Notes: generated by a model not told the origin, from the sequence alone. DNA of 64,000 nucleotides from JAGSPQ01 sp038206395 (GCA_038206395.1 JBBRAX010000002.1:186001-250000); one strand, 5' to 3'; shown: positions 1-8,379, counted from the first letter of the stretch. Made by a program: numbers and translations.

Positions 1-689
1 CGCGCATGAAGACGGACTTCGTGTCGCTGGTCAGCCACGAGCTGCGCACGCCGCTGACCTCGATTCGGATGTTCATCGACACGCTGGCGATGGGACGGGT
101 GACGAACGAGGGCGACCACCAGCAGGTCCTGCAGATGCTCTCGCGGGAAACCGAACGGCTGTCGTCGATGATCGAACGCGTGCTCGACTGGGCGCGCATC
201 GAGGGCGGCCGCAAGCAGTACGACCTTCACACCCTCGAAGTGCAGACGCTGGTCGACACCGCGGTGAACGCGTTCAACACGCAGCGCCTGGGCGCAGTGA
301 TGAACTTCACCGTCGAGGTCGAGAAGGGCCTGCCGATGGTGCAGGTCGACCGCGACGCGCTCGCGGGTGCGCTGCTCAACCTGCTGCAGAACGCCTTCAA
401 GTACACCGGCGACGACAAGCAGATCGCGTTGCGCGCCTGGTCCGAAGGCAAGTGGGTGAAGGTTTCGGTGAGGGACAACGGGGTGGGGATTCCGCGCCGC
501 GAAAGGAAGCGGATCTTCGAGCGCTTCTACCGGGTCGACAACCTGCTCACCCGCGAGACAGAAGGGTCGGGCCTGGGCTTGGCCATCGCGAACCGCATCA
601 TTCATGCCCACGGTGGGAAGATCACCGTCGAGAGCGAGCTGGGAAGGGGAAGCACCTTCACCATTCGACTGTTGCCAGTGAAGGACTGA
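1..689 (+). CDS. Sensor histidine kinase, C-terminal part (5' end outside window)
   Basis: This is the kinase core of a membrane-type sensor histidine kinase; the sensor part lies before the window. The frame is open to the left edge, so the ATG at base 6 is internal. The HisKA H-box (SHELRTPL) comes first. The HATPase domain follows, with an N-box (LLNLLQNAFKY), a G1 box (DNGVGIP) and a G2 box (GSGLGLAI). The protein should autophosphorylate on the H-box histidine and pass phosphate to the response regulator that starts 28 bases downstream. The signal sensed cannot be told from the visible part. Confidence in the family is very high. Confidence 0.93.
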   Translation, partial: RMKTDFVSLVSHELRTPLTSIRMFIDTLAMGRVTNEGDHQQVLQMLSRETERLSSMIERVLDWARIEGGRKQYDLHTLEVQTLVDTAVNAFNTQRLGAVMNFTVEVEKGLPMVQVDRDALAGALLNLLQNAFKYTGDDKQIALRAWSEGKWVKVSVRDNGVGIPRRERKRIFERFYRVDNLLTRETEGSGLGLAIANRIIHAHGGKITVESELGRGSTFTIRLLPVKD

Positions 690-717
690 CCTAGGGTCCG
701 GGGTCAAGGAGGAGGCC

Positions 718-1404
718 ATGGCAGACAGCAGCCCCCAGCGAATCCTCGTCGTCGAGGACGACCTGTCGATCCTCACCGGCGTGTCGATGAACCTGAAGTA
801 CGAGGGCTATGAGGTCTTGCAGGCGCAAGACGGCCGCACCGGCCTCCAGAAGGCGATCGACGAGACGCCCGACCTCGTCATCCTCGACTTGATGTTGCCG
901 CAGCTGAACGGGTTCGAAGTCCTGAAAGAGCTGCGGACGCGCGGGGTGACGATTCCGGTGCTGGTGCTTTCGGCAAAGGGAATGGAGTCAGACAAGATCG
1001 TCGGCCTCAACCTGGGCGCCGACGACTACGTGGTGAAGCCCTTCAGCCTGCAAGAGCTGCTGGCCCGGGTGCGGGCGGTGCTGCGGCGCCATACGCGCGA
1101 CACCAGCGTGGTGCAGTTCGCCGGCGTGAACGTCGACCTTCGCGCGAAGACGGTGACCCGCGACGGTGGGCCCGTGGACTTGACCGCGCAGGAGCTCAAG
1201 CTGGTGCTGCACTTCACCTCTCACCCGGGGCGCGCCTTTTCACGCGACGAGCTGCTCGCCGCGGCGTGGGGCTACGGCTACGAGGGCACGGCGCGCACTG
1301 TCGACAACTTCATCAGCCAGCTGCGCCAGAAGCTCGAGCCACTGCCTGACGAGCCGCGCCACTTCGTCACGGTGCGCGGCCAGGGCTACCGGTTCGACGG
1401 TTAG
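718..1404 (+). CDS. OmpR/PhoB-family DNA-binding response regulator
   Basis: 228 residues. An N-terminal receiver domain has the acidic pair (VEDD), the phospho-acceptor Asp in VILDLMLPQLNG, and the conserved Lys in VKPFS. A C-terminal winged-helix DNA-binding domain ends in VRGQGYRF, typical of OmpR/PhoB members. A strong ribosome-binding site (AAGGAGGAGG) sits just before the ATG. It follows the histidine kinase closely and is its probable partner. Its 3' end overlaps the convergent FHA gene by four bases. The targets are unknown. Confidence 0.95.
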   Translation: MADSSPQRILVVEDDLSILTGVSMNLKYEGYEVLQAQDGRTGLQKAIDETPDLVILDLMLPQLNGFEVLKELRTRGVTIPVLVLSAKGMESDKIVGLNLGADDYVVKPFSLQELLARVRAVLRRHTRDTSVVQFAGVNVDLRAKTVTRDGGPVDLTAQELKLVLHFTSHPGRAFSRDELLAAAWGYGYEGTARTVDNFISQLRQKLEPLPDEPRHFVTVRGQGYRFDG

Positions 1405-1904
1405 CGCTGCTGCATCATCGCTTCCATCATCGCGATCAGCGCGTCGACCTCGAGGAACGTGACTTCGACCTCTCCGAACTTCAGCTTCGCCTTGTCTTTG
1501 ACGGGCACCTTCTGCTTCGGCTCGATGCGCTTGCCCTCGCAGAAAGTGCCGTTCTTGCTGTCGGCGTCACAGAGCACCCAGCCATTCGCATCCTGCTGAA
1601 GCCAGGCGTGGAAGCGGCTGACGCTGACGTCGTCCAGCGGCACGTCATTGGTGGCGATGCGGCCGACGGTGACCCCCATCGCAAAGGCGTTCTGCTTCCC
1701 GGGCTGCTTGCAGACGTCGAACACCAGCGCCTGCCCTTCGTGGGGCCGTGAGGGGCCGACGCCCGGGTGGGTGCCCTGCCAGCTCATCCCCGAGGCATCG
1801 GTGGGGGGCGCCTTCCAGATCAGCACCGGGCACTTCACCATCTGCCGAAAGGCGGCAGCGTCCCGAAGAAAAAGCGCGGCGAGGTTGGTGAGCGAGCGGG
1901 GCAT
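1401..1904 (-). CDS. FHA-domain protein
   Basis: 167 residues. The C-terminal half is a forkhead-associated domain that should bind phosphothreonine peptides. The VGRIATNDV strand, the SRFHAWL motif with its conserved Ser and His, and the DSKNGTF motif are visible between about residues 80 and 150. The N-terminal 75 residues have no recognised domain. It is cytoplasmic, with no signal peptide or membrane segment. It is divergent from the small gene at 1933 (28-base gap). FHA proteins are common in myxobacteria next to Ser/Thr kinase signalling, but no kinase is adjacent here. Confidence 0.85.
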   Translation of the reverse strand: MPRSLTNLAALFLRDAAAFRQMVKCPVLIWKAPPTDASGMSWQGTHPGVGPSRPHEGQALVFDVCKQPGKQNAFAMGVTVGRIATNDVPLDDVSVSRFHAWLQQDANGWVLCDADSKNGTFCEGKRIEPKQKVPVKDKAKLKFGEVEVTFLEVDALIAMMEAMMQQR

Positions 1905-1932
1905 GCGGCGGGCGGGAGACTAAGATCACCCC

Positions 1933-2184
1933 ATGCACAGGCGCTACACCATCCATCGCGACGGCGATCTGCTCGTCGAAGAGCTCGACCCGTCAGGCAA
2001 GCCCATCGACCCCGAGCCCGTTCCGGTCGAGAACAAGCTGCCCATCGAGCTCACGGTGATGAGCGCTGACGACACCGACTCCCGCGCGGCGTTGATTGAC
2101 CTGCTCGAGATGGCGCTGGAAATGGAGCTCCACGGCCCCGACGAGAACAAGCGCGTCAAGGGGCTGAAGCTCGACGTGATTTAG
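1933..2184 (+). CDS. Small hypothetical acidic protein
   Basis: 83 residues, not recognised. The N-terminal part (HRRYTIHRDGDLLVEEL) looks like a beta strand pair. The middle is rich in Pro, Glu and Asp, and the last 30 residues look helical and amphipathic. There is no signal peptide. The reading frame is open with normal high-GC third positions and it starts on ATG. It shares a short divergent intergenic region with the FHA gene and overlaps the 3' end of the opposite gene by four bases. The coding call rests on composition and packing, not on homology. Confidence 0.6.
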   Translation: MHRRYTIHRDGDLLVEELDPSGKPIDPEPVPVENKLPIELTVMSADDTDSRAALIDLLEMALEMELHGPDENKRVKGLKLDVI

Positions 2185-2558
2185 CGGAAGCGGAAGACCG
2201 CGACGGCCGGCTTGAAAGACGGCGGCGGCTTCGGGCTCAGCTCGACGGGCTTGCGCGCGGCGGCTTCGAAGCCATCGCGGTGAAGGAACTGGGTGGCGTT
2301 CGTCGCGCCCGGCTTCGGAGCAGGCGTCGCGTCCTGACGGGCGCTGCGAAGATCGCGGGGCGCGCTGTTGAGGTCGCGCCGCATGCCGTGCTTCAGCTCA
2401 TCCGCGGCCGTCTCGAAGGTGTCGTGGTTCGGGTTGCGGGCGACCTTCGGAACTGGCTGCTCGTACCGCTTGATTCTGGTCTCGGCGATCGGAGCACCCG
2501 TCGCCGCCCGCCGAAGCGAGTCGAGCCAGGTGCCAAGGGCTGGGCGAACAGAGACCAT
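2181..2558 (-). CDS. Hypothetical protein
   Basis: 125 residues from the internal ATG at 2558. A longer frame reaches 2645 but would run into the end of the upstream gene, so the shorter start is preferred. The protein is basic and Pro/Arg-rich, and probably disordered in the second half (Pro-rich C-terminus). There is no signal peptide and no domain that I recognise. It follows the copper-monooxygenase lipoprotein on the same strand with a gap of about 56 bases and may be co-transcribed. Confidence 0.5.
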   Translation of the reverse strand: MVSVRPALGTWLDSLRRAATGAPIAETRIKRYEQPVPKVARNPNHDTFETAADELKHGMRRDLNSAPRDLRSARQDATPAPKPGATNATQFLHRDGFEAAARKPVELSPKPPPSFKPAVAVFRFR

Positions 2559-2614
2559 GGGGAATTGTCGTACCCCACCCTGCCCCAGTTGCTTGCTGCT
2601 GTAACCGACCGGAA

Positions 2615-3892
2615 CTACTCGGTGGAAAGCAGGTTGGCGACGCACATCTCCTGGTCGCTGTTCTCGCCCCAGTTCACGTCTTCAGGCTTCACCTTGCCGG
2701 TGCGTTCCTGTGAGTTGTCGAAGGTGCAGCGCACCCGAAGCTTGTCGCCCTCTTCGAAGCGAACGGGCTGGTCGAAGTAGTACTCGAGCTGCCAGTGGAA
2801 GTCGTACTTCGGAATCGAGATCAGCTTGATGCGCCGCTTGTCAGCCTTCTCGAGCCAGAGCTCTCCGACGCTGCCGAGCCGATGCATGTGGAACATCACT
2901 GCCTCGATGTTGAAGCCCTTCGAGTTGTCCAGCGGTGAGCCCAGCAGCTTGAAGAAGTCGCGCGGGTCGGACACCAGCTGGTGCACCACGCTCTTCTCAC
3001 CACCCGGGATCCGCATCCCGCCCGCGACCCACGTCACGTCCAGCAGCGGCTGGTAGGTGGCGCGCTTCTCAACGGTGGGCTCGAGGGTGAACTGCAGCTT
3101 CGAAAGGTCCGGCTGCGCGCCCGACTGCACGTTGTAGTGCATCTGCAGCACGACGGTGGCGCCCGGCGGCACGAGGATTCCACGGCCGCGCGGCAGCTTC
3201 ACGCCCTGGTAGCCGGGGATCCACGCGTTGATGAGCTCGACGGCGAACTGCTGAGGCCGATCACCAAAGGGGCCTCCGAAGCACTTGTAGCCGGGCGTCG
3301 CGTCTTCTGCGTCCCACTGCGGCGGCAGCGCCGCGGCATCAGGCGGCACCAGGTACAGCGCGATGTGGTGCGCCATCTGCGGCACGCCCGGCACCGCGTT
3401 GAAGCCCGTGACATACACGGCCTCCGTCTTTGGCCACTTCAAGACGAAGCAGCGGTAGTCATCGGGCGACTGCGTCGGGGTGTACGCCTCTGGCATCGAC
3501 AGCTCGAGGTCGACGCGCTCGATGCCACCGCCAATCGCAGGCACTTGCTTCGGCGTCACGCGCGGGTCGCCTTCGGGGGCTCCGCCCTGGTCCCACTTCT
3601 TCAGCGTGTCGAGCTGCTCAGCCGAAAGCGTCGGGTTGCGAAGGTAGGTGACGTCGGCGGGGCCTGCTTTCCACGGCGGCATGCGGCCCGACTCGACCGC
3701 CAGCACCATCGCCTTCGACATCGTCTTCGCGTCTTCGAAGCCGGTGAGCGCGAAGGGCGCGATGCCGCCGGCGACGTGGCAGTTGGTGCACCGCGCCGCG
3801 AGCAGCGGAGCGACGTCCTGGTGGTACGTCGGCCCGGCGGGAGGCCCGCAAGCGACGAGGGCGAAGGAAGCGACAGCCAGTGCGCGGACCAT
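2615..3892 (-). CDS. Lipoprotein: cytochrome c-type domain fused to copper type II monooxygenase-like domain
   Basis: 425 residues from the ATG at 3892, which gives a proper lipoprotein signal (lipobox LVAC, Cys15) and lies 10 bases after the upstream kinase gene; a longer frame exists. A haem c motif CTNCH is at residues 35-39. The rest resembles the peptidylglycine/dopamine beta monooxygenase copper core: His175-His176 (AHHIA), His252 (MHYN), His335 and His337 (FHMH) and Met416 (EMC) match the pattern of the two copper sites. It probably works in the periplasm or outer membrane as a redox enzyme fed by its own cytochrome. The substrate is unknown. A paralogue lies at 16287-17705. Confidence 0.8.
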   Translation of the reverse strand: MVRALAVASFALVACGPPAGPTYHQDVAPLLAARCTNCHVAGGIAPFALTGFEDAKTMSKAMVLAVESGRMPPWKAGPADVTYLRNPTLSAEQLDTLKKWDQGGAPEGDPRVTPKQVPAIGGGIERVDLELSMPEAYTPTQSPDDYRCFVLKWPKTEAVYVTGFNAVPGVPQMAHHIALYLVPPDAAALPPQWDAEDATPGYKCFGGPFGDRPQQFAVELINAWIPGYQGVKLPRGRGILVPPGATVVLQMHYNVQSGAQPDLSKLQFTLEPTVEKRATYQPLLDVTWVAGGMRIPGGEKSVVHQLVSDPRDFFKLLGSPLDNSKGFNIEAVMFHMHRLGSVGELWLEKADKRRIKLISIPKYDFHWQLEYYFDQPVRFEEGDKLRVRCTFDNSQERTGKVKPEDVNWGENSDQEMCVANLLSTE

Positions 3893-3902
3893 GGGTGGCG
3901 GC

Positions 3903-5180
3903 TTAGGCCACGGGCAACGAGATGCCAACCGTCGCCCCACCCTGCGCGCGGTTCTGCGCAAAGGCGGTGCCCTTGTGGGCCTCGGCGATTCGCTTCACCA
4001 GGTTCAGCCCCAGGCCCAGCCCTTCTGCTTTTTTCTCACCCGCGCGCTCGAAACGCTCGAACACGCGGGCGAGGTCGGCCTCGGCGATGCCCGGCCCGCG
4101 ATCCTGAATCTCGAAGACGACGTGGCTCTGGTCACCCTTGCGAACGACGAACCGGTCGACCGCGCCGCCGTGCTTCTTGCCGTTGTCGATCAGGTTCCCC
4201 AGCGCGCGCGCGAGCAGCGTCGGGTCGGCCTTCACCGTCATGCCTGCGTCGGCCTCGAGCAGGTCAACCGGAAGTCCGGCGCGCTCCAGGGCGAAGACGG
4301 CGGCGTCACGGGCCGACAGCTCGCGCGTCTGCAGCAAGCCGAAGTCGACGCGGGAGTTGGCCAGCAGCTCGCCGACCAGCGCGTCCATCTCGACCACCTC
4401 ACGGTCGAGGTCGTCGAAGGTCTTCGGCGTCGCCCCCCCATCTCGCGCGATCTCAGAGACCAGGCGCATGCGAGCCAGCGGCGTGCGCAGCTCGTGAGAG
4501 ACGGCGGCGAGCAGCTCGCGTTGATCCGTCAGCTGCTTCTCGATGCGGGCCGCCATCTCGTTCACTGCGCCGGCGACGACGCCGATTTCGTCAAAGGTGT
4601 GCAGCTCGGCCCGGGCCTTCAGGTCGCCGCCGCCGATGCGCTTCACCACACCAGCAAGCTCGTCCAGCGGGCGCGCGAGCCGGCGGGCAATCTTCCCCGA
4701 GGCCGCCCACAGCACGAAGATGATGATCAAGACCACCAGCAGGCCGCGCTCGGGCCGGAACGGGCGCGCATCGGCCGAGCAGGCGCGCACCGCACCGAGC
4801 TTCTGACCCCCGCGAATGATCGGCACGTCGATCGCGTTGCCGTCGCAGCCTTCGCCGACTTTGAGCAGTGAAACTCCCGCGGCGTCGTAGAGCTCGAGGT
4901 CGAGCATCAGGTCGGCCGCGGTCTCTCGCGCAAACGCATCGCGTTCGGCCGGCGCGTCCCACTTCGTGGCGAACTGCTTGCCGACCCAGCGGCGGCCGTT
5001 GTCGTAGTTCTGGTGCCAGGTGCTCTGCTGCCCGCTGGAAAGCACGGCCATCGTCACGGCGACGGCGACGGTGGTGACGAGGATCGCGAGCGCGAACCAG
5101 GCGAAGAGCTTGCGGCGCAGGCTGGTGCGAACGAAGCGTCCGATGGGTCCCAGCGGGCGATGGCGCCAATGCTGACGCAT
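3903..5180 (-). CDS. CpxA-like sensor histidine kinase
   Basis: 425 residues. Order: a cytoplasmic N-terminus, a first membrane segment at about 26-47, a periplasmic sensor loop of about 85 residues, a second membrane segment at about 136-156, a HAMP domain, HisKA with SHELRTPLARM, and a HATPase domain with GNLIDNGKKHGG, DRGPGI and GLGLGLNLV motifs. The gene start overlaps the response-regulator stop by one base (TGATG), so translation is coupled. With the Spy/CpxP-like gene at the head of the cluster, the layout points to envelope-stress sensing of the Cpx/Rst type. Confidence 0.93.
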   Translation of the reverse strand: MRQHWRHRPLGPIGRFVRTSLRRKLFAWFALAILVTTVAVAVTMAVLSSGQQSTWHQNYDNGRRWVGKQFATKWDAPAERDAFARETAADLMLDLELYDAAGVSLLKVGEGCDGNAIDVPIIRGGQKLGAVRACSADARPFRPERGLLVVLIIIFVLWAASGKIARRLARPLDELAGVVKRIGGGDLKARAELHTFDEIGVVAGAVNEMAARIEKQLTDQRELLAAVSHELRTPLARMRLVSEIARDGGATPKTFDDLDREVVEMDALVGELLANSRVDFGLLQTRELSARDAAVFALERAGLPVDLLEADAGMTVKADPTLLARALGNLIDNGKKHGGAVDRFVVRKGDQSHVVFEIQDRGPGIAEADLARVFERFERAGEKKAEGLGLGLNLVKRIAEAHKGTAFAQNRAQGGATVGISLPVA

Positions 5181-5854
5181 CAGTCTTTGGCGAGCACGTA
5201 GCCGACCCCGCGCACGGTCTTGATCAGCCGCGGGGGGTCGTCGCCGAGCTTTTGGCGCAGGTGGGAAATGTGGACGTCGACGGTGCGTTCGCCGACGACG
5301 ACGTCACTGCGGCCGGCTTCGGACAACAGCGCATCGCGAGGCACGACGCGGCCGGCGCGGCGCATCAGGGCGACGAGGATATCGAACTCGATGCCGGTGA
5401 GCTCGATGGCAGCGCCCTTCACCTTCACGATGCGCGAGCCGATGTCGACCTTCACGTCACCAGCGGCCAGCTCTTCCGACAACACTTCTGGGCGCGAGCG
5501 GCGCAGCACGGCCTTGAGGCGCGCCAGCAGCTCACGGGGAGAAAAAGGCTTGGCGACGTAGTCGTCGGCGCCGAGCTCGAGGCCCACCACGCGATCGGTT
5601 TCGTCGCCACGGGCGGTCAGCATGATGACGGGCACGTTGCTCTTGCTGCGGATGCGGCGGCAGACCTCGAGGCCGTCCATCCCCGGCATCATCACGTCGA
5701 GGAGCACGGCGTCGTAGGCGCCCTGCTCCAGTGCCTGCAGGCCACGCGGGCCGTCAGGGGCGGCGGTCAACGTCACCCCGTTCTGTCCCAGGTACGACGC
5801 GAGCAGCTCAGGAAGTCTCGCGTCGTCATCGATCAGCAGTACCCGGGAGGACAT
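5180..5854 (-). CDS. OmpR-family response regulator (CpxR-like)
   Basis: 224 residues. The receiver domain has an acidic patch (IDDD), the phosphorylated Asp in LLDVMMPGMDG, Thr in MLTARG and Lys in AKPFS. The winged-helix output domain ends in VRGVGYVL. It overlaps the kinase gene downstream by one base. The start region has no obvious ribosome-binding site close to the ATG, so coupling to the small secreted-protein gene upstream is possible (gap 15 bases). It probably controls the divergent envelope genes and its own cluster. Confidence 0.94.
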   Translation of the reverse strand: MSSRVLLIDDDARLPELLASYLGQNGVTLTAAPDGPRGLQALEQGAYDAVLLDVMMPGMDGLEVCRRIRSKSNVPVIMLTARGDETDRVVGLELGADDYVAKPFSPRELLARLKAVLRRSRPEVLSEELAAGDVKVDIGSRIVKVKGAAIELTGIEFDILVALMRRAGRVVPRDALLSEAGRSDVVVGERTVDVHISHLRQKLGDDPPRLIKTVRGVGYVLAKD

Positions 5855-5869
5855 GGCGTTTGGGGGACC

Positions 5870-6208
5870 TTACTGTGCCGCGGGCGTGGCCGGGGCCGGA
5901 GCGACCTGCGCCGGCGCGTTGTTCACAATCACCGGTGCTGCCGCCGCGGGGGCCGCAGGAATCACGATGTACACCGGGGCCGCTGCGGGAGCCGGGGCAG
6001 GAACTGCGACTGCAGGCGCCGGAGCATTGCGGTCGTACCGATCGTAGCGATCGAACCGATCGTTGCGGCCGTAGCCGTCGTACCGGTTGTCATACCCGTT
6101 GCTCCAGCGGTCGTGGCAGCCACCGCCGCGGTGGGCGAGGCGGGCGAAGCCAGAACCGAAACCAACCACCACTCCGAGGCTCAACAACACGATCAGACCT
6201 TTGCGCAT
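5870..6208 (-). CDS. Small secreted protein with DRYDRYD and Ala/Pro repeats
   Basis: 112 residues. A clear signal peptide covers about residues 1-24 (MRKGLIVLLSLGVVVGFG). A short tyrosine-, aspartate- and arginine-rich repeat (DRFDRYDRYDR) follows, then a low-complexity Ala/Pro tail. A good ribosome-binding site (AAGGAA) is 8 bases before the ATG. It sits between the Spy/CpxP-like gene and the response regulator in the same direction. The function is unknown; the composition suggests a periplasmic or surface accessory protein of the envelope-stress system. Confidence 0.65.
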   Translation of the reverse strand: MRKGLIVLLSLGVVVGFGSGFARLAHRGGGCHDRWSNGYDNRYDGYGRNDRFDRYDRYDRNAPAPAVAVPAPAPAAAPVYIVIPAAPAAAAPVIVNNAPAQVAPAPATPAAQ

Positions 6209-6253
6209 GACTTTCGTTTCCTTGTTTGGAGAAGAGAGAAGAGGAGGAGGACT

Positions 6254-6775
6254 TCAGAGGTTCACGGAGCTGCCCATGCCGCGGTCGTAACCGCCGCCCC
6301 AACGGCCGCGGCCGCCGTGGTGCCGGCCACCGCCGCAGTCGCCGCCGTGAAGCGCGCGGGGCCCGTGCTCGAGCAGGTCGCCGGCCGCCTGGCGCTGCTC
6401 GGGGGTGAGGGCCTCGTGAATCTTCTGCATGTTCTCGAGCACCGTCTTCTTGAAGGCGTCGACTGCCGCCTGCTGCTTCTCGAACGTCTCGTTCACGGCG
6501 GCGGTGTCGAAGTGCTCCGAGCGCATCGCCCGGCCGATGTCTGCGCGGCCGCTGAAGAACGCGTCACGCGCGGCGCGTCCGTTCTGCTCGACCTGGTCGA
6601 CTGCCTCGAGAATGACCTTTTCCTGGCCGGGGGTGGTGTCGAGGCGCTCGAAGAGGCGGCGCATCATCCAGCGGCGCGGGCCACCGTGACGCCCGTGCCC
6701 ATTCCAACCGCCACCCCGGCGAACAACCTTGATCAGCCCGATGAGAGAAAGCGTACCGATGAGAAACCCGAACAT
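6254..6775 (-). CDS. Spy/CpxP/ZraP-like periplasmic metal or stress sensor
   Basis: 173 residues. The start at 6775 is chosen because GGAGG lies 6 bases upstream; the longer frame to 6832 lacks this. An N-terminal membrane segment (FLIGTLSLIGLIKVV) is followed by a Gly/His/Arg-rich stretch, a long amphipathic helical region with LTPEQRQA near the end (the LTxxQ-type signature), and a His/Gly-rich tail that could bind metal. In CpxP and ZraP systems such proteins dampen the neighbouring kinase. It heads the leftward cluster with the CpxRA-like pair, which supports that role by inference. Confidence 0.78.
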   Translation of the reverse strand: MFGFLIGTLSLIGLIKVVRRGGGWNGHGRHGGPRRWMMRRLFERLDTTPGQEKVILEAVDQVEQNGRAARDAFFSGRADIGRAMRSEHFDTAAVNETFEKQQAAVDAFKKTVLENMQKIHEALTPEQRQAAGDLLEHGPRALHGGDCGGGRHHGGRGRWGGGYDRGMGSSVNL

Positions 6776-6833
6776 GTTCTGCCTCCAACTGCCTCGCCGG
6801 CACCAGGGTGATGCCCGCCGCGTTGAAGACAAC

Positions 6834-6890
6834 TTAGGAACCCTCTGTGAAGGGTCCGTAAGGCTGGGGCTGAAGAACTGTTAAGGCTGG
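6834..6890. promoter_or_regulatory. Candidate response-regulator binding repeats
   Basis: A perfect 9-base direct repeat TAAGGCTGG occurs at 6859-6867 and 6882-6890, and a related TTAGG lies at 6834-6838. The spacing is about two helical turns, as expected for OmpR-family dimers. The repeats sit in the 200-base divergent region between the Spy/CpxP-like gene and the YihY gene. Their use by the adjacent CpxR-like regulator is an inference from position and spacing only. Confidence 0.35.
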
Positions 6891-6974
6891 CTTCGGGGGG
6901 CCTTTCGTCCCAGGTGGGCGCGCGCGCCCGGGGAAGAACGAGCCGTTACAGACGGATGGGGTCCGGCACAGCCT

Positions 6975-7946
6975 GTGAACAGCGCTGCACCCATGGTTTC
7001 CAGCGCCGCGAAGGACTTGTGGTTGGTGGTGAAGCGAACGGTGAGCGAGTGGATCGACGACGACGTGCCCACGCACGCGGCGAGCCTCGCGTACTACACA
7101 ATTTTTTCCATCGCCCCGACGTTGATCATCGCGGTCGCGTTGGCGGGCCTCATCTTCGGTGATGAAGCGGCGCGCGGTGAGATCCACAACCAGATCGAAG
7201 GCCTGGTGGGTGAGTCGGGCGCAAAGGTGATCGAAGAGATGATGGTCAGCGCCAGCAAGACGAGCAGCGGCACCATCGCGAGCATCATCGGCATCGTGAT
7301 TCTCATCTTCGGGGCCACCGGCGTCTTCGCCGCGCTGCAGACCGCGCTGAACCACATCTGGGGCGTGAAGCCGAAGCCGACCAACGGCGTGATCGCGTTC
7401 CTGCGCACCCGCCTGCTCTCGTTCGGGATGGTGCTCGGCGTCGGCTTCTTGCTGCTGACTTCACTGGTCTTCAGCGCGGGGATCTCGGCGGTCGGCAACC
7501 TGTTTCACGCCGGCGCCTTCGAGCAGGTCTGGCAGACGACCAACTTCCTCGTCTCTTTCGGCGTGGTCACCGTGCTGTTCGCGATGATCTACAAGCTCCT
7601 GCCCGACATTCGCATCGCCTGGCGCGACGTCTGGCTCGGCGCGGCGGTGACCGCGGTGCTCTTCAACATCGGCAAGTTCCTGATCGGCCTCTACATCGGC
7701 AAGAGCAGCCTCGCCTCGAGCTACGGCGCGGCGGGCTCCTTCGCGGTGCTTTTGGTCTGGGTCTACTACTCGGCGATGGTGCTCTTCATCGGGGCCGAGT
7801 TCACGCAGGTCTACGCGACCACCTTCGGCTCACTGCGCGGCGGGAAGACGGGCGGCGCCAAGCCCGAAGAACAGCGCGAGCCGAAGCACCCGGCGGTCGC
7901 CCTACCTGAGACCGCGACGGCCGCTACGCCTTCAGGTCAAGCGTAA
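6975..7946 (+). CDS. yihY: YihY/BrkB-family inner-membrane protein
   Basis: 323 residues. The N-terminus has the family signature (HAASLAYYTIFSIAP), followed by about six hydrophobic segments through residue 270 and a hydrophilic, Lys/Glu/Pro-rich tail. The FSIAP and GAAGSFAVLLVWVYYSA segments are typical of the UPF0761 family. The molecular function of the family is not settled; members were once annotated as RNase BN by mistake. The last 23 bases overlap the convergent exopolysaccharide gene. Confidence 0.9.
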   Translation: MNSAAPMVSSAAKDLWLVVKRTVSEWIDDDVPTHAASLAYYTIFSIAPTLIIAVALAGLIFGDEAARGEIHNQIEGLVGESGAKVIEEMMVSASKTSSGTIASIIGIVILIFGATGVFAALQTALNHIWGVKPKPTNGVIAFLRTRLLSFGMVLGVGFLLLTSLVFSAGISAVGNLFHAGAFEQVWQTTNFLVSFGVVTVLFAMIYKLLPDIRIAWRDVWLGAAVTAVLFNIGKFLIGLYIGKSSLASSYGAAGSFAVLLVWVYYSAMVLFIGAEFTQVYATTFGSLRGGKTGGAKPEEQREPKHPAVALPETATAATPSGQA

Positions 7947-8379
7947 CGGCGCCGACGAAGCGCGACTCACCCAGCAATTCCACCGTGCGCTCGGCCGACT
8001 CGAAGTCGGTTTCGCCCAGCTGAATGCACAGCAGCGCCGCGTCGGCCGCGAGGGCGACGGGGATGCCGGCCGGGTTGCTGACCACCGACTCGAGAACAAG
8101 GATGACGAGGCCGCCCGACGCGACGTGGGTCGTCATGTCGATGATGAGGCGCGACGCGTTCTGCAGGTCGGCGCCTTCACCCGAGATGAGCTTGATCGGC
8201 GCGTCCTTGTGAACCGCGGCGACCTGCGCGAGCGCGCGGGCGACGTTTTGGGCCTGGCCGCCCGGGTGAGCGGGCAACACCACCAGCGAGCTCCAGTCTT
8301 TCTTCAGCGTCGCGAACCACAGCCGCTGCAGCTCGGCCGACGGCATGTCCTTCGTGGGCGGCAGCAGCTCGGTCTTCAT
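7924..8379 (-). CDS. Degenerate BY-kinase/CapB-like P-loop protein of the exopolysaccharide module
   Basis: 151 residues. The layout follows bacterial tyrosine kinases of the Wzc/CapB type: RLWFATLKKDWSSLVVLPAHPGG where the Walker A loop would be, a helix, then a hydrophobic strand (GGLVILVLE) and a late LLCIQLGETDFESAERTVELL segment. The Walker A lysine and the Tyr-rich tail are missing, so it cannot be an active kinase as read. It overlaps the response regulator by four bases (ATGA). A role as a regulatory or structural remnant of chain-length control is inferred from the locus. Homology is my reading and is uncertain. Confidence 0.5.
   Translation of the reverse strand: MKTELLPPTKDMPSAELQRLWFATLKKDWSSLVVLPAHPGGQAQNVARALAQVAAVHKDAPIKLISGEGADLQNASRLIIDMTTHVASGGLVILVLESVVSNPAGIPVALAADAALLCIQLGETDFESAERTVELLGESRFVGAVTLDLKA

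Noticed and set aside
2981..4723. Long rightward open frame opposite the copper-monooxygenase and kinase genes
   Set aside because: Arg-rich composition with no domains; the minus-strand genes have clear motifs.
5252..6811. Long rightward open frame opposite the CpxR-like and Spy-like genes
   Set aside because: Ala/Val/Arg-rich, no start context; the leftward genes have good ribosome-binding sites and motifs.
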